Shown piece by piece: positions 23,483-36,589 of a DNA stretch of 64,000 nt. This DNA is from Sacculina carcini (taxonomy: Eukaryota; Arthropoda; Thecostraca; Sacculinidae), in the NCBI GenBank assembly GCA_916048095.2, contig OU696597.1, forward strand, positions 1,775,042-1,839,041, written 5' to 3'. Position 1 is the first letter of the stretch. Each line of letters begins with the position of its first letter. Below the pieces are notes generated by a model, which saw only the letters and a list, made by a program, of their open reading frames with translations, made no database searches and was not told the origin of the DNA. The position numbers and the translations under genes are program-made.

Positions 23483-24308
23483 TCGGGACAGAATTCAGAT
23501 CAGATCAAATGTGTAGCGAAATAGATACTTGGTGGAGGTGCTTGCTTATACTTCTTGGTTTGCGTTGCTTACATATATGATATTGGGTGATGCTGTAATT
23601 CGTTATCAAATATATAATCTATATAGCTGATCATTTTTTAGTTTTCGAAAATGAAGAGAGCACTGGATGAAAACGGATGTTTATACAAAATCGTACCGCT
23701 TCCAAAAATATGTGCTTTCCTGTGCATATTTTCATTATTTCTTGCTGCCTACTACTATTAAATAGAGCGCGAATAATATATCTAAATCTTAATCGGTCTT
23801 TCTCATGAAGATACATTCTAGAAAATACTCGAAAACCCAGGAAGCGCGAGAAATGATTGCTGATCTTGAAAAGGGTGCGGACCAATTGCTAATTGATTGT
23901 CAAACAACAATACTCCGTGTTCTCAAATGAACGATTCAATGAAGCATTTTTCGAAACCAGTCAACAAGGCTAGGCATGACACCTCGAACTGCCATCTATT
24001 GTGAAACGACCACACCGCCCGCGAGAGAAACGTACACCCAGAAAAGCAAGCACGAATACGTGCGCGAACAGTGCATTCTAGAGCTGACACACACACGACA
24101 TCTACACATGATCCCATACCAGACAGCGCAACAAAACAGAGAAAAAACCGACCGACCAACAAAAAACGTCCACGTGACAGACAATGGACTAATCAAAAAA
24201 GAACGCCATCCACAAATGTTATATAAACACACAGCAGCGGCTGACAGAATGTGTTCGAGGCGCCGAGTTTTATAGCCTGTCGGCGCGGCCAGCTAGCTAG
24301 CTAGCCAG

Positions 24309-25330
24309 CTAGCGTTGGTCACAATCGCGACTCATGTGACCCGGCTTCTTGCAAGTGTAGCAAGTCACTCCGTCGGGACACTCGCGGGCAATATGGCCCG
24401 ACTGGTTGCAATTGTAGCACATCTGACCACCACCTCCTCCTCCTCCGCCACCTCCTCCGCCACCACCGCCGCCGCCACCGCCGCCACGACGCTGATCCAC
24501 CGGTTGTTCAGTACACTCGCGAGCAAAGTGACCGGGACGGTCGCAGCGATAGCAAACGTTCTCGGACGAAGTGCAGTCGCGAGCCATATGACCCGGCTGG
24601 TTGCACTTGTAGCATTTGGAGTCTGTGACAACCACGAGCGCCATTGAAATCATACTTTGTACACCAGTGGCTCTCAACCCCCAGTTGGGTCGACAAGCCA
24701 TATTATAGATCATTTGATACTGGTTCACTAAAGGTTCGTGGAAAATTGCTACATTTTGAAATATATTGTAATTAGGAGATGCAATAATTAAAATAAATGA
24801 TACCCAGTCGTAGAATTCTAAGCAGATCATATGACTGAATTAAGTTATCATTGCAAGCATAATTATTTATACAAAATTTCATAAATGGAGTTGATTAGTA
24901 TTGTTGTAGTTATGAACGCATCAGACTCAAAATAAATGCCAGAAAAATATATAAAAATGCACGAAATGAATGTCTGCTCTGAACCATGAATGACAACTTC
25001 TTCTGGATTCACTTCCGAAGCACTTCGGAGGTTGAAGCCATTACTGGTTACATGCTGACAGCAGATACAAGTTATATGAAGTGATTAGTTACCGCGGAAG
25101 CGATCACCTCCGAATCCTCCACCACCACCACCACCTCCGCCTCCACGACGATCATATCCTCCATCTCTGTAGCCCCCATCTCTGTAGCCTCCATCTCTAT
25201 AGCTTCTGTCCCTGAAACCTCCACCACCTCCACCGCCGCCGCCGCCACCGCCGCCATAGGAACGGCCCATCGGTGCGGAGGGACACGAGCGGGCGATATG
25301 ACCCACCTCATGACAGTTGTAACACTCCAT
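24309..25330 (-). CDS. CNBP: CNBP-type CCHC zinc-knuckle nucleic-acid-binding protein
   Basis: Two coding exons on the minus strand, 25330-25093 and 24622-24309, join at CGC G|AC TCC to give 183 residues. Five CX2CX4HX4C knuckles are visible: [70 protein letters not shown]. Human CNBP has seven. Knuckles 1-2 and 3-4 are separated by long glycine-rich linkers, the first with four R-D-x-x-Y/R-D-G-G-Y repeats, more than the short RG-rich linker of vertebrates. The family binds G-rich single-stranded DNA and RNA and promotes translation. Start chosen at the MECYNC methionine; an in-frame ATG nine bases upstream is possible. Vasa-linked glh-type proteins are an alternative for Gly-rich knuckle proteins, but no helicase is nearby. 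Confidence 0.85.
24664..24790. mobile_element. hAT-like terminus in the CNBP intron
   Basis: CAGTGGCTCTCAACCCCCAG is a typical hAT end. The opposite terminus was not found, so this is probably a fragment. Confidence 0.35.
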
Positions 25331-25780
25331 CACACACACCTATCACCACGCCAAACACAGGTGCACACATAGCAGAACAAAGATGACCGACTGACTATCG
25401 ATAACAATGAGCATGCAAATACACCGACACTCCATTGCCAATAGACGGATGGATAATTATATCACAAACAAACTGGGCTCCACACACTGGTCATCCATGG
25501 TTCGCTTGCTAGATAGAAGTTCCGATCAGCGTAATTCACAGTAAGAGGCCAGATCATTAGAGCGTATTCGTTCATCTTTCAGAGAGACGCTACACAGTCG
25601 AGTGTTAAGATAACTCATCAGCTGGACAGCTCGCAATAGCTGTTATTATTGGTTCAACAGCGTCACGCGAACACCATTCAGCGGTGAGGGAACCGCATCT
25701 CGTTGAGCCGGCCAGTGTGTTGAATGATTGAACAATTGAATGACACAGAAACGCGACAGCTTAAAAGTTAAAGGCTTCAA

Positions 25781-26060
25781 GCTCGCTGTCACCGCAGAAC
25801 CGACCCTCTCCACGCTATGGCATCACAAGAACGGAAGACATATTAGAGAGGGTCACCTCCCCAGAATGCATGACACAACACATGACTGATATCTGGTACC
25901 ATCATTTACTGCTGGGTGGACAGGGGCTGTTTAATATATGTTAGAATATGAATTTAATTATTATAGAATTCGCCTAGAGAAATTCTCCTCCGCCGGGGTT
26001 CGAACCGCGGACCTCCCGCTTGTGAGATGGGTGTACTACACACTACACCACCGAGTACAA
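25781..26060 (-). mobile_element. tRNA-derived SINE, family A, with 30-bp insertion
   Basis: Minus-strand copy with head at 25985-26060 (TCGGTGGTGTAGTG...; GGTTCGAACCCC). The body is interrupted at 25932-25962 by an AT-rich insertion, and it is truncated at the 3' end. Confidence 0.85.
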
Positions 26061-26104
26061 CTGCGATATAATAGCACAATTAAGCTCTTGAACAAAGCAG
26101 TGGA

Positions 26105-26290
26105 GAAGGCTATGTAATGTTCGCGTGTAATTTTACATGAGGGCAAATCCTCACGGAAAACTGCAAACTGCGCGCACACACACGAAACCCGCCATGCGGC
26201 AATACCTGTCGTGAACAAACCCACAACCGTTTCACCTCGCCAAGGGATCGAACCCTGGACCACTCGGGCACAAATCATATGGCGATAGAA
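26105..26290 (-). repeat. Possible third tRNA-like repeat
   Basis: Minus strand contains GCCCGAGTGGTCCAGGGTTCGATCCCTTGG, with a B-box-like GGTTCGATCCC. The A-box half is not clear. Only one copy in the window. Quoted as two parts: GCCCGAGTGGTCCAGG and GTTCGATCCCTTGG. Confidence 0.3.
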
Positions 26291-26644
26291 TGTGTCCCTA
26301 ATAGACGTGGTGAAACAAGAGATTAGCTTTGAAAACCAAGCAAGAATAGACGGAATGTCGATCAAACTCTTCTGTATCTTATATGGAGTATGTACGGAGT
26401 ATCTCCAACTCTTCTCTTCAGGAATGACGCGGCACCGTGACTACGGTGACTAGAAAATCAGGTGATTGTATAGCCAGCATATGGATGCTGGCCATACACG
26501 CTGTCCATGCCGTCTTCCAATCTTGCCCATCCACTCTCTCTCTCTTCGCCTTCCACTCTTGCTCCTCTTCCACTCCACTCTTGCTCCTCCTCCACTCCAC
26601 TCTCTTCCTCTCTCTCTCGCGGCCGTCTCCTGTACAACACTCAC

Positions 26645-26850
26645 CTGGTGTGTGTGATGGGCGAGAGAGGTGCAGTGGCGGTGGCGAATGGCGGTCAGAG
26701 GCAAATTAGCGTTGACAGAGGCAGAAAAATGCGCGGCTCAGTCGGCCTTGCTCAGACCCTGGATGCCCGAGTGGTGAAACATGAACGACGCCCTGAACGA
26801 CGCGGCACGACGGCTGCATGCTGTGCAAAACCTTCACGTTAATCACGAAC
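26645..26850 (-). other. Candidate 5' UTR exon of CNBP
   Basis: On the minus strand the sequence ACACACCAG|GTGAGTG gives a near-perfect donor at 26645/26644. It could splice to the acceptor gtgatag just before the CNBP start codon, skipping the SINE at 25781-26060. No conserved protein is encoded. Alternatively an unrelated gene. Confidence 0.25.
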
Positions 26851-27180
26851 CGAAAATGCCCCCAACACAACCCACATGATTCACATGATCAACAATGACA
26901 ATCAAGCAACTTTTTAGACACACAGAAAATAATAGAAGGATGTATATATACAATCGAAATACAAGCACAATAAAACTGAACAACAATAAAGATTGAAACA
27001 AACAAGACAGGCGAAACGACAGCTGAACGGCAGCCATACTTTATGCTTGCCAGCAATACAACGATGCTTACTTTGGGCGTTTCAGCTAATGCAGACATAA
27101 AATACATGAAACGTTCGCTATATAATCAACACACAAGTATGTAATAGACAAATATAAAACATAAAAACAAAAGGCAACTC

Positions 27181-27280
27181 ACCTGTTTGATATAAACCAA
27201 AAATCGATAGACAGCGCAACAGACCACAGCCGGCGGTGAACAGGAAAGGGATGTTGTCCGAACCAAATATGTTAAACTAT
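27181..27280 (-). other. Candidate exon with strong donor
   Basis: On the minus strand an open segment reading FTAGCGLLRCLSIFGLYQ ends at ATCAAACAG|GTGAGT, with an acceptor-like ATTATAG before TTTAACATA. I could not link it to a convincing next exon or a family. Confidence 0.25.
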
Positions 27281-27639
27281 AATGTAGACGCTGATATATG
27301 ATTTCATACCAAGCAAGGTTTCAAACTTGATGTGATGACCCAATAATAAAATTGATACGTAAAAATTCATTCATAAAAATGATACTTAGGACTTTTTCTG
27401 ATTTGATTTATTTGTTATTATTCTGTAGGCGGATGTTGTGAATTTCTTGGGACGATTGCGGTGTTCAGGTTTAGTTTCGGTTTGATTTTCTGTGGGCTTA
27501 GTTTTGGTTCGGTTTTGGTTCAGCTCCGTTTTTTGCTTTCAGTTCAGGTTGGTTTGTGACGCATCATATTATTCCTCGGGGTATCTGCTTAAAATAAGGT
27601 CTTATTTGTATATTGCAGTATTAGGTTCATGTATATCCT

Positions 27640-27978
27640 AAACGGCTGAAACATCTCAATCTGCCCACCTTGAAGTTCAGATGATACAGAGGCGACATGA
27701 TCGAGATATGGAAACCCTTCAATGTATACGATACAGATCTTCTACCAGAATGCTTCGTCCCACTCGAAAGGCCAAATAGACGACATGGTAGACAGTTGTT
27801 TAAGCATGACACCATCGATGTTATGTTCAAACTCCATAGCAGTGGCTTTTACCACCGCACCATCACCACATGTAATGAACTACCTCGTGAAGTAGCGGAG
27901 GCCCCGTCCATGAATTCATTTAAGTGCAGGCTTGACAAATGTTTGGATCAACTAAGACTTAATTTCGACCCATGACTT
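27640..27978 (+). mobile_element. Non-LTR reverse transcriptase C-terminal relic
   Basis: Translation reads LKRLKHLNLPTLKFR, stop, then YRGDMIEIWKPFNVYD and later ELPREVAEAPSMNSFKCRLD. This is the classic tail of LINE reverse transcriptases (RRxRGDMI...W/CNxLPxxVxxAPSxNxFKxRLD). One in-frame stop and no upstream catalytic domain, so a dead 5'-truncated copy. Confidence 0.75.
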
Positions 27979-28149
27979 AATTTCGACCCATCAGCTCCGA
28001 TGCCGTGGTCGGCACGTTGCCAGCGTGTCATGCAGTGATTTTAACTAGCGCAGCGTAGAGTCGTTCATTCGACTGGACTGCGGAATATGCTTAAGTATGC
28101 ATAACTAAGTATATATTTGGGTCGTAGGAACACCCTTTCAAATGTAGTT

Positions 28150-28830
28150 TTTCATTCATTCATGTATTTCTTGATATAGCGCCCACAAACAAGCGCGAAA
28201 AATTAATAATAAGTCATACAATAAACAATGCGAAAATACACCATATATGCTAGTGAGACGAAAGGCAGGCACGCAAACAATTAGGAAAATTCAGAAAAAG
28301 TTCAGAAAAAGTTACTACACCAACAAAGATACCAACAACAACAACACCAACAAATGTATAATATAACTAATACAATACACCCCACATCAACATCAATACC
28401 AAAACTACATAAGATCGGATATACATATAAATAGTGTAAATGGGAAAAAACGTCGTGAATCAACATTATACCGGCAACGAGAAATTGTTTTAATTAAATA
28501 CACAGTATGGGCATTCAGCACAGCCCACATACAACATACAATGAACAGAGAAGCAAGAACAATATATAATAACACATTCAGACAGACACATATTCAGTAA
28601 GAGAATGAGGATCAGACTCAAAAGACAAGGATAAAAAGTTCTCACGAAGAGAAGAAACAAATCTAGAGTATGGAGACAGCAATGTAATACGAGGTGGAAG
28701 AGTGTTGTAGAGACAGAGGGGCACAGAAGTAAAATGAATTGGCCGACCAAGCTGATTCATTGATCGCCCTTGGACAAATCAAAGAACGAGGGACACGAGA
28801 ATACGTACCAGAAGGTGACAATAACTCAGA
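28150..28830 (-). mobile_element. 5'-truncated LINE with 3' tail
   Basis: Minus strand: frameshifted remains of a reverse transcriptase end (SANSFYFCAP..., SLYNTLPPRITLLSPYSRFV) are followed by about 400 bp of 3' UTR ending GCGCTATATCAAGAAATACA and then an (ATGA)n tail at 28150-28165. A shorter copy of the same 3' end lies at 55880-55950. Confidence 0.6.
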
Positions 28831-28996
28831 TAGATAACACTTTGAGTATTTTGAGTTTTGATTTTTAACAATTTGAATTGGGTTCACTTGTCTTTTGGGA
28901 TGTATTTTAGGGTGTCCTGAACAATTGAAATGCCAAGTAAAGTGTGATGGCGAGTTGTCCCAGCCCTCAATGCAACAACCCAAATTGGCCACATCG

Positions 28997-29320
28997 TCAT
29001 GTAGTGGTAGCACACCCGCCTCACAAGTGGGAGGTCCGTGGTTCGAATCCCGGCGGAGGAGAATTTCATTGGGTGAATTCTATAATCCAACAGCCCCTGT
29101 CCACCCAGCAGTAAATGATGGTACCAGATATCAGTCATGTCTTATGTCATGCATTCTGGGAGGTGGTCCTCTCTAATACGTCTTCCGTTCTTGTGGCGCC
29201 ATAGCGTGGAGAGGGTCGGCTCTGCGGTGACAGCGAGCTGCACGGGACACACCTGTGTGTGTGTTCATAAGCTTCGACTTATTCCCGTGTAGCAGCTGTC
29301 ACTTGAGGCCTTTAACCTTA
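28997..29320 (+). mobile_element. tRNA-derived SINE, family A
   Basis: Head begins at GTAGTGGTAGCACACCC, B-box region GTGGTTCGAATCCC, complete body to GTAGCAGCTGTCACTTGAGG. Lies about 300 bp upstream of the ATM start. Confidence 0.88.
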
Positions 29321-29627
29321 TAAATGTGTGCTTTATTTATAGAGTATATTTTTATTTTACTCTATGCTGAAGAAAATTTGTTCTACGCATTGTTCAAATG
29401 CTATTTCGCTTCTTGTTTAATGAATTGTTATTTTGATGGCTAGTTATAGGTGACTGACAACCTAAGTGATTGTGATTTGGTTGTGTTGTTTTCTGTGAGA
29501 TTTTATTCTATCGCTTTTCAGGACATCATTTTACGATCAGCGATGACATCTTATGAAGACACAGAGACTTGGCTGATTGAAATCATAGTTTATGATTAGT
29601 TGAAGCGATTCATTTCACTGGTTCATC
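29321..29627 (+). promoter_or_regulatory. ATM upstream region / 5' UTR
   Basis: AT-rich. A good acceptor (tctatcgcttttcag|G, 29521) suggests that the start codon lies in an exon that begins about 29522, with a 5' UTR intron upstream carrying the SINE. No TATA box recognised. Confidence 0.35.
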
Positions 29628-32600
29628 ATGTCAGTGATGGACGATTTGAAGAGATGTTGCGACGGCCTCACTTCTCGTCACATCACCGAACGACGAAAAT
29701 GCGCCGAGCAAATGCTGGATCTGCTGTCGAACGCCGCTGTGTGCGAGCTGCTCAACGCAGGCGGCGCTAGCGGCGGTCGGACGAACGGCGGCATCGGTTG
29801 GCAGTTTGTCTTCGATCGCACAGCATCGTTTCTGCAACTGCAGCTGACCAAGATCGAGGACGATGCCCGGTGTGGCCGCGGTCTAACCTCCAAACTCAAA
29901 TCGGCTCAAGACAGTATGCGTGTGGCGCGCCGTGTCGTCTGCACAGCCAATCAGCTGGGCCAGGTACGACTGTGCATGAGCACAGTGTTGAATCATCTGG
30001 TTGCGATTGTGCGGCACGATTTCAGACGCGATGTGTGCGGAGCTGAAGTGTGTGCTTTGATCAGGGACGCGTTTCTGATCAACGATGCCGCCGTCATGTC
30101 GCTTGACCGCTGCACCTGGCTACAGCTTTTACAAGTGACTCGTCGCTGTGTGCGCAATCCACCGGCCAGAATATCGCTCGACTCACTGTACAGCATGCTG
30201 ACGCTATGTGTACGCCGCGGTCGTGAGCAAACGGTGCTCTCTCCCGCCATCTACTCGCTATTGCCACTGGGTCGAAACATTGCCAAAGACAACGCTGTCT
30301 CTTGTTCAATCGCCGTTCAGTTCGTCAGCATCGTTCTAGCCGAGGTCGGACCGTGTTCTCGCGACACGGCGGTCGATTTGTGTGAACACCTGTTAATTGT
30401 TGTGGTGCGACGGGCGTGCGACAGGTGCATGCAACACGTGGTGGAGTTTTTGCAATCGGCCTTGCATTACGCTTGCGTTGGACGCTCTCAGCTTTCCGAC
30501 ACTTGGCTCAGCCATTGCGCCAAGCTATATCAGTTTTTCAGCGATCTCTTCGACGGCTCGGCTCATCAACAAGCCAGAGTGGAGTGGCGCTCTGGTGGCG
30601 TTTTACAGCAGCGCATCGTCGCCGTGTGTTGCCAGGTGGTGTCTGTGCTATTCAGCGATGCCAGAGCGGATGTGGTGTTTTCTCAATTGGCAACAAGGGA
30701 CGGTTTGTCGCAAGCGAGAAAGCGTGTTCGTGTTGATATAGGAGTATGTTTCATTGTCGAACGAATCACCTCGTGTGGCGATCAATATTTTGGCATTGCC
30801 TGGCTACAATTGTTAATCAGTTTGCTACGCAATCATTGTGAATTGTTCGACATGTCCTTACTGACCTCGTGTGCCGATGTGGTTCAAAGAGAACTCAACA
30901 AATGTACTGTTGATACGATGAACAAACAATACCTCCGATTGGCTGCTGTTCTTATCGATATAAATCCTTTGCGCTCACCAAGTTCATCTCCATTTTCCAA
31001 CCCCCTCACTGCCGATCCGTACATACCTGCAACTGTAGCCACTTCTGCTAGGACTCATCTGAATAATTCGACGGCATCATTACCTGCAGACCATACATGT
31101 TCTTTGACATTTAATGCTAGCGTCACGCCTCCTCAATGGTGCTCCAGTGTGTGGCGTTCTTCGCTGAAGCATCTCAGTTCGACTGTTTGTGAAGAGGAGG
31201 CTCATTTTCTGCTGCAACGTCTCATGATCACGGGCTGTGCGGTTCCATCCGAGTCATTATTGGACCATTTCGTTCATGCGTCTTTTAAGCCTTCACCAAT
31301 CTCGCTGGCCACTCTTCTCGTGTATCTAAAGACTCATAACCAACCATTGCCGAACTCTGATGATATCCGTGATTCTTCTGACACGCGGGCACAGCTAGTG
31401 AAGTGGGCTTTGTCAATAGATCCCTGTGATTTTCAGCACTGCGCTGTGTTGGCCGAGATTCTCACACGGCTGGTCGTCATTGATACCACTGCCAATAATA
31501 TATCATTACTGAGCACCGACGTTGCGAGAATCCAAAGAACTCCTAGTACACAAGCACATGTCAACTTATTTTATTCAGAGAAACATTTGACTCCATCTTG
31601 TGGTCAATTTCGTTTATCGGGCGTCAGTTGTCTGCAAAACTTTGTTGTTAATTGCTTCATTGAGCTGTTTTCCAAGGTGACTGACAATGCAACCCAATGC
31701 TTCCATTTGCTTGCCAGTGTCAAAATGCTTCAACTATGGGTCAAAGGCGAACTTGTTGGCAAACGGTACATTCACAGCTCCAATATTGTACCATGCATTT
31801 CCGCTGTGTTTGCATGTCTCATCAATTCCTTGCTACGTTCAATCCGACTAAATCACGTGGAGACCTCGGTTTTGTCATCTTTAACCTTTATCGAGGACGT
31901 TGTGAATATCATTATCGATCTTCTCGCCAGCTACGACAAACACCAGCATGCTTTGGCGGAAGTTTTGCTCTCGTCTCTTCCAACAGACGCCTTGCAGTCA
32001 CTTGTGGCTTCTCTCGAAGACTACACTTGTTGCCTCTGGCTAGACAAGAACAGTGTGTCTAATAAAGGACCTTCACTATTCGGTGAGGAATCATCGTTGT
32101 CGGACGATCTCGTTCTTTTGGTGGATCGTGCATCTAATCACGATTCAATGCTGTCCGATTGTTCCGGCTCCGTCGTGGCCATCAAATGTCGTCTTACACG
32201 ATACCTCAATCACTTGGACGCCTCCGTTTGCGATTCACTTTGCCTGCTAACCCATCAGTGTCAGGAATTGCGAATACGAGTGTTTTCTCTGGTAATGAGC
32301 TTTTTGACGCTAGATTTCAACGTTATCGAGTGTCACACGTTATCAGGCGATCTTCAAGGCTCACTTTTGTCAAGAGTGCTCAGTGCGTCGCCGCTGAACG
32401 CGTCTGATGCGGTGGACGCTGTGATTTGCGTGGGTTTGGTTGCGTCGGCAAGTGAGGTGCCACTGTTTGGCACCGCTCCATGTCTGGTGTCCTGTTTTGA
32501 AGTGCTGTGGCGTCTTTGTTGCGAATTTATGAACGATTGCCGTTTATCGTGCCAACTGATGTGTGTTTTACGGACGAGTTTCGCACCTTCTCTAGCTCCA

Positions 32601-35600
32601 CTCCGGCAGCTTGATCACTGGAACACTCTGCTGAACTTGTATAGCGGACTGAAAGGTGTAGTATGCGCGGGACGAGGTGGGATAGCGTGTGTTGTTGAGT
32701 TTCTTCGTCTTACCGCATCACTCTGTTGTTTGGGAGTTCGTCATGACATCACTCTAGACCAGGCAGGCTGGATTGGCTGTGGGTTAGTCGATCATCTATC
32801 TTGCAACCAGTCGTCTTCTGATGAGGACGATCAAAACCAGAAAACATTGATTGGAACTCACATCACTCGCATGGAAGCTTGTCGTTTGTTAGCTCAAATA
32901 TTTGCACAACATGAGTCAATGTCCGCTGACTGTTTGGTTGATGTACCTGCGGTTGATGACATATTCACTGAGGTGGCACATCGTTGTGAAAGCGGGGTAG
33001 TTGCTGCTCGAAAGGCTGTCGATTCCTCGTGTTTGCCACCAGATGAGCTATTTTGTCGCGTTGTGGAACTGCTCTCTTGCATGTTCGGGATATTTGTGTC
33101 TTGTGGTCAGTGCCGTTCAGGTGCGTTGTTTACCATTATTGATTCGATGAATTCGGTCGATGCTTATGTCGATCTCGCTCGTGATAAGTTAAAATCCATC
33201 TCCGAAAAGCTGGGATTGGTCACAGAGGCGTGTCTTTTGCGCAAATACTACCGGATTTTTCTCCTATGGCAGGACAAATATTCAAGCCTTACAAACATTC
33301 CTTTCAAGTTGTTTGGATTCGCCAGTGTCGATGCGTTTATCGAGACCTTTTGGCATGAGCTCATTCCTTGTGCAATGTTGACGGATTCCTGTGATTATTT
33401 GGAATCTATTCGAAACGTTGTTCAGCAGAGCCCCCAACAGCTGATTATTTCGTCTATCCCACAAATCCTTAGTCATATCATGTTTGATCTACTGGTGGGA
33501 TTTGAGGCAGCCGGAAATATTCGCTCGCATCGATTGTTCCAAATGGCGCTCCGGATGGTCAATGATGCGGCTATGTTGAACGAATCCTTGAAGAGACACT
33601 CACATTCTGCCGTTTTGATGTTCTTTAGAGTTCACGGAGCGAGTCCGCACGCTCAGGCGGCTATTTTTTCTATGTGTCGCGATCTGTATGGTCTAGATCC
33701 GGTTTTGAGCTTGCAGAATCCTAGCAGCTACATTCCGCAAGTTCTGTGCCAATTGGCGAGCGATGTAGTGTCGTCACTTGATCCTATCGACAAACAAGAC
33801 TGTGTTGTCAAATTCTGTGCCTTTGTATCGTGCCTGGTCAAATTCTTTGCCTCACTGGGGGATTGTAGTGCATTCACAGTGCGATTTACCGTACAATTCA
33901 TCGTGAAACAACTGTCTGATTCGCTAGTATTGCGTTTTCGTTCACTGCTGATCGTTTTCCTGAAATGTTTGCGCAAATTTCTCGGCCAGTGTGGCTGCAG
34001 TTGTCCTCAGCTGCTGGTACGTAGTGTTCACAATGTGTGCTCATGTCTGGACACAATTCGGCCGCGTATATGCAACCAAAAGCTGCTGGACGAGGTAGAG
34101 TCACTGCAGGCTCTAGTGTTGCATGAATTGTCAGTTGGCAACGCTGATATTGGACTCCAAGCTGATATTTTTCTCGGACGCGATCGTCCTGCGCTGAACA
34201 CTGACACTGAGGCAAATTCCTCTGCCGGGGATGTGAGCGGTCTTTTATCGCGCTTTCTCTCCGCGGACGATCACGGAGAAACGATCAGTCTAGGGCTTTT
34301 GGAGCGCTTCTATGCTCTGTTGGACGGTAGAGGCGGTGAAACTGCTCTCAGTGATCAATATCTAGCCCGTCTGGTGGTGAAGTTGGTGAGGCTTCTGCCG
34401 TCCATTTCTGCTGAGTGTCGGCCGGCAGTGGGTCGTCTGCTTGCTCATGTTGGACCTCTATCTGCTATCGACCAGGAGCTGGTCGGCTCGACGGGTATAT
34501 CTGCCAAAGAAGCCACCGAAAACGAATTGACTCGTCAACTTCGTCTACTCAAACTTGTGCGCTCGCAGCTTTGGCAGCACGCCAATCCAGCCGTGTCTTT
34601 GGCTGCCCAAGATGCACTCCGCTCAATGCTGGTCGCGTGGAATGGCGATAAACAGGTTCTCAAGAAGCTTCAGCGGCAAGACGATTTGGAATATCAATTG
34701 TTACTGCCCTTCTATGCTTCGACGCCCGTTCTCGATTGTGACACTATTTCGGCAGAGTGTGTGACATCTCCCAGTGAAGATCAATTGGTCGATTCTCTAG
34801 ACACCGCCGAGTTGTGGACGTTAAGAGACGGAATCAGTGGCGAGAACGAATGGCTGCGTGGATTGGCCTCCGCTTTGCTGACAACTGCCAGCGTTGAGCG
34901 ACCGTTCTTGTCTTCATTCGAGCGACTCATTGAGCTGGTCGACATTCAGGTCATCGACCGTTTGCTGCCTGATCTTGTCGAGTTATCTGTGCGTGCTTGC
35001 CCTTCGCTCAGCCGAGTATTGGCTCGACGCTTCACCGGCTTGCTGCGGTATTTCTGTTCCGACTCCAACTGCGCCGACACCCCGCCTGGCATTCACAGTG
35101 TTCGTGTGGTGTTGTCCGTGCTGGCACACCTGAGACGCCAGCCGATGCCCTCTAGTCTGCTGCGAGGCGGGCGTGATTGCGTGTGGCACCGTTGTTTTTG
35201 GCTGCCTGTGTGTCTGGCGACCGCGGCACGCGCTGCCCTTCACGTTTCGGCTCTGTACGACGCTGTGCTTCTGGCTGAGCTGTGGATGCTACAGCACACC
35301 TCGGACGCCAGCACCTCTGCGGTCCCTTCCAACGCTCACGATATCGACAATACCGACAGCAGAGAAGTCAACGAGTTCAGTCCGTCAACCATTACCCCTG
35401 ACAATAGCGACCGGGTTTTGCTGGTGTTAACGCACGTTTACGAGCGTCTTAACGATGTCGAAGGATTGATGTCGCTGCAGGATGGTCGCGGATCTCATCA
35501 GCTATCGCTGCGGCTGCTGGAGAAACGAGATCCTGCCGCCGCCCTGTCTGTTCACGACGTCAACATGGACTCTACGGCGTCGCAAAACAACGAACGGGCC

Positions 35601-36553
35601 TACAGTGGACTGCTACATTGTCAGCGACAATTGCGTATGTTCAACAGTGTGCGTTTGTGTGTCAAACATCAGGCTGCCGAGATGGAAGCACATTCAGCTC
35701 ATGAACAAGATCTATGGCACGAGGCATGCTGGCGACTGGCCGACTGGAAGTGTGCTCCCGTCACCGCAGTCTCTTCTGCCGGCCGTGCCAGCGTCCATTA
35801 CACGCTACATGCCAGCTTATCGGCTATGTGGGCTGGAGACCAGCGGCGTGCTGTACAGGCAATTGACTGCGGCGTCTCTCGTGTGCTGGAAGATCTAACG
35901 GCATCCGTTGGCTCGGTCGGTTTGGCTCAGCTCAACACCATCAACGATCGACTGTTGCAGCTGCATTTGCTTGCAACAGCTCGTCAATTATGCAACTGCC
36001 TCCGTGGAGATCAGGAGTGCAGCTCCAGTGTGGCGGACATGTGTGCCGCGTGGACTGTTGGCTTGAGCGACGATGCCAATATATCGGCCATGCCCGTTCA
36101 CTATCCTCAACGCGAACCTGTGCTGGCTCTGCGTGCTGTGTGTCTTTCTCTGGCCTCTCGCCTCGGCCCCTCGACTCTCTCCTCTCAATGTTCTACCGGT
36201 CGAGACCAGCTGTTATGTCAGTTGGCGACAGAGGCCCGTTCCGCCGGCGATATGGCGACGGCTTTGCGAGCTACCGCCCAACTTGCAGCCAATTCTCTGA
36301 CAGCACAACAGCAGACAGCTCGCAATTGCTGGCTGGCCGGTCAGAAACGGCAGGCGTTGCACATCTATCAACGCTTGCTGGATACACCGGCAGACAGTGG
36401 CGATAATGACGCAGGCAAACTTGGACGTATTCGGCTGCGGTGTGAGTACGCCGGTTGGCTGCTCGAAACTCATTCGGCCAACGCACGCGATATTGTTGAC
36501 CAACATCTTCTACCGGCCGCAACAATGCTGACACAATTGACGCCAGGTGGGCT

Positions 36554-36589
<36 letters not shown>

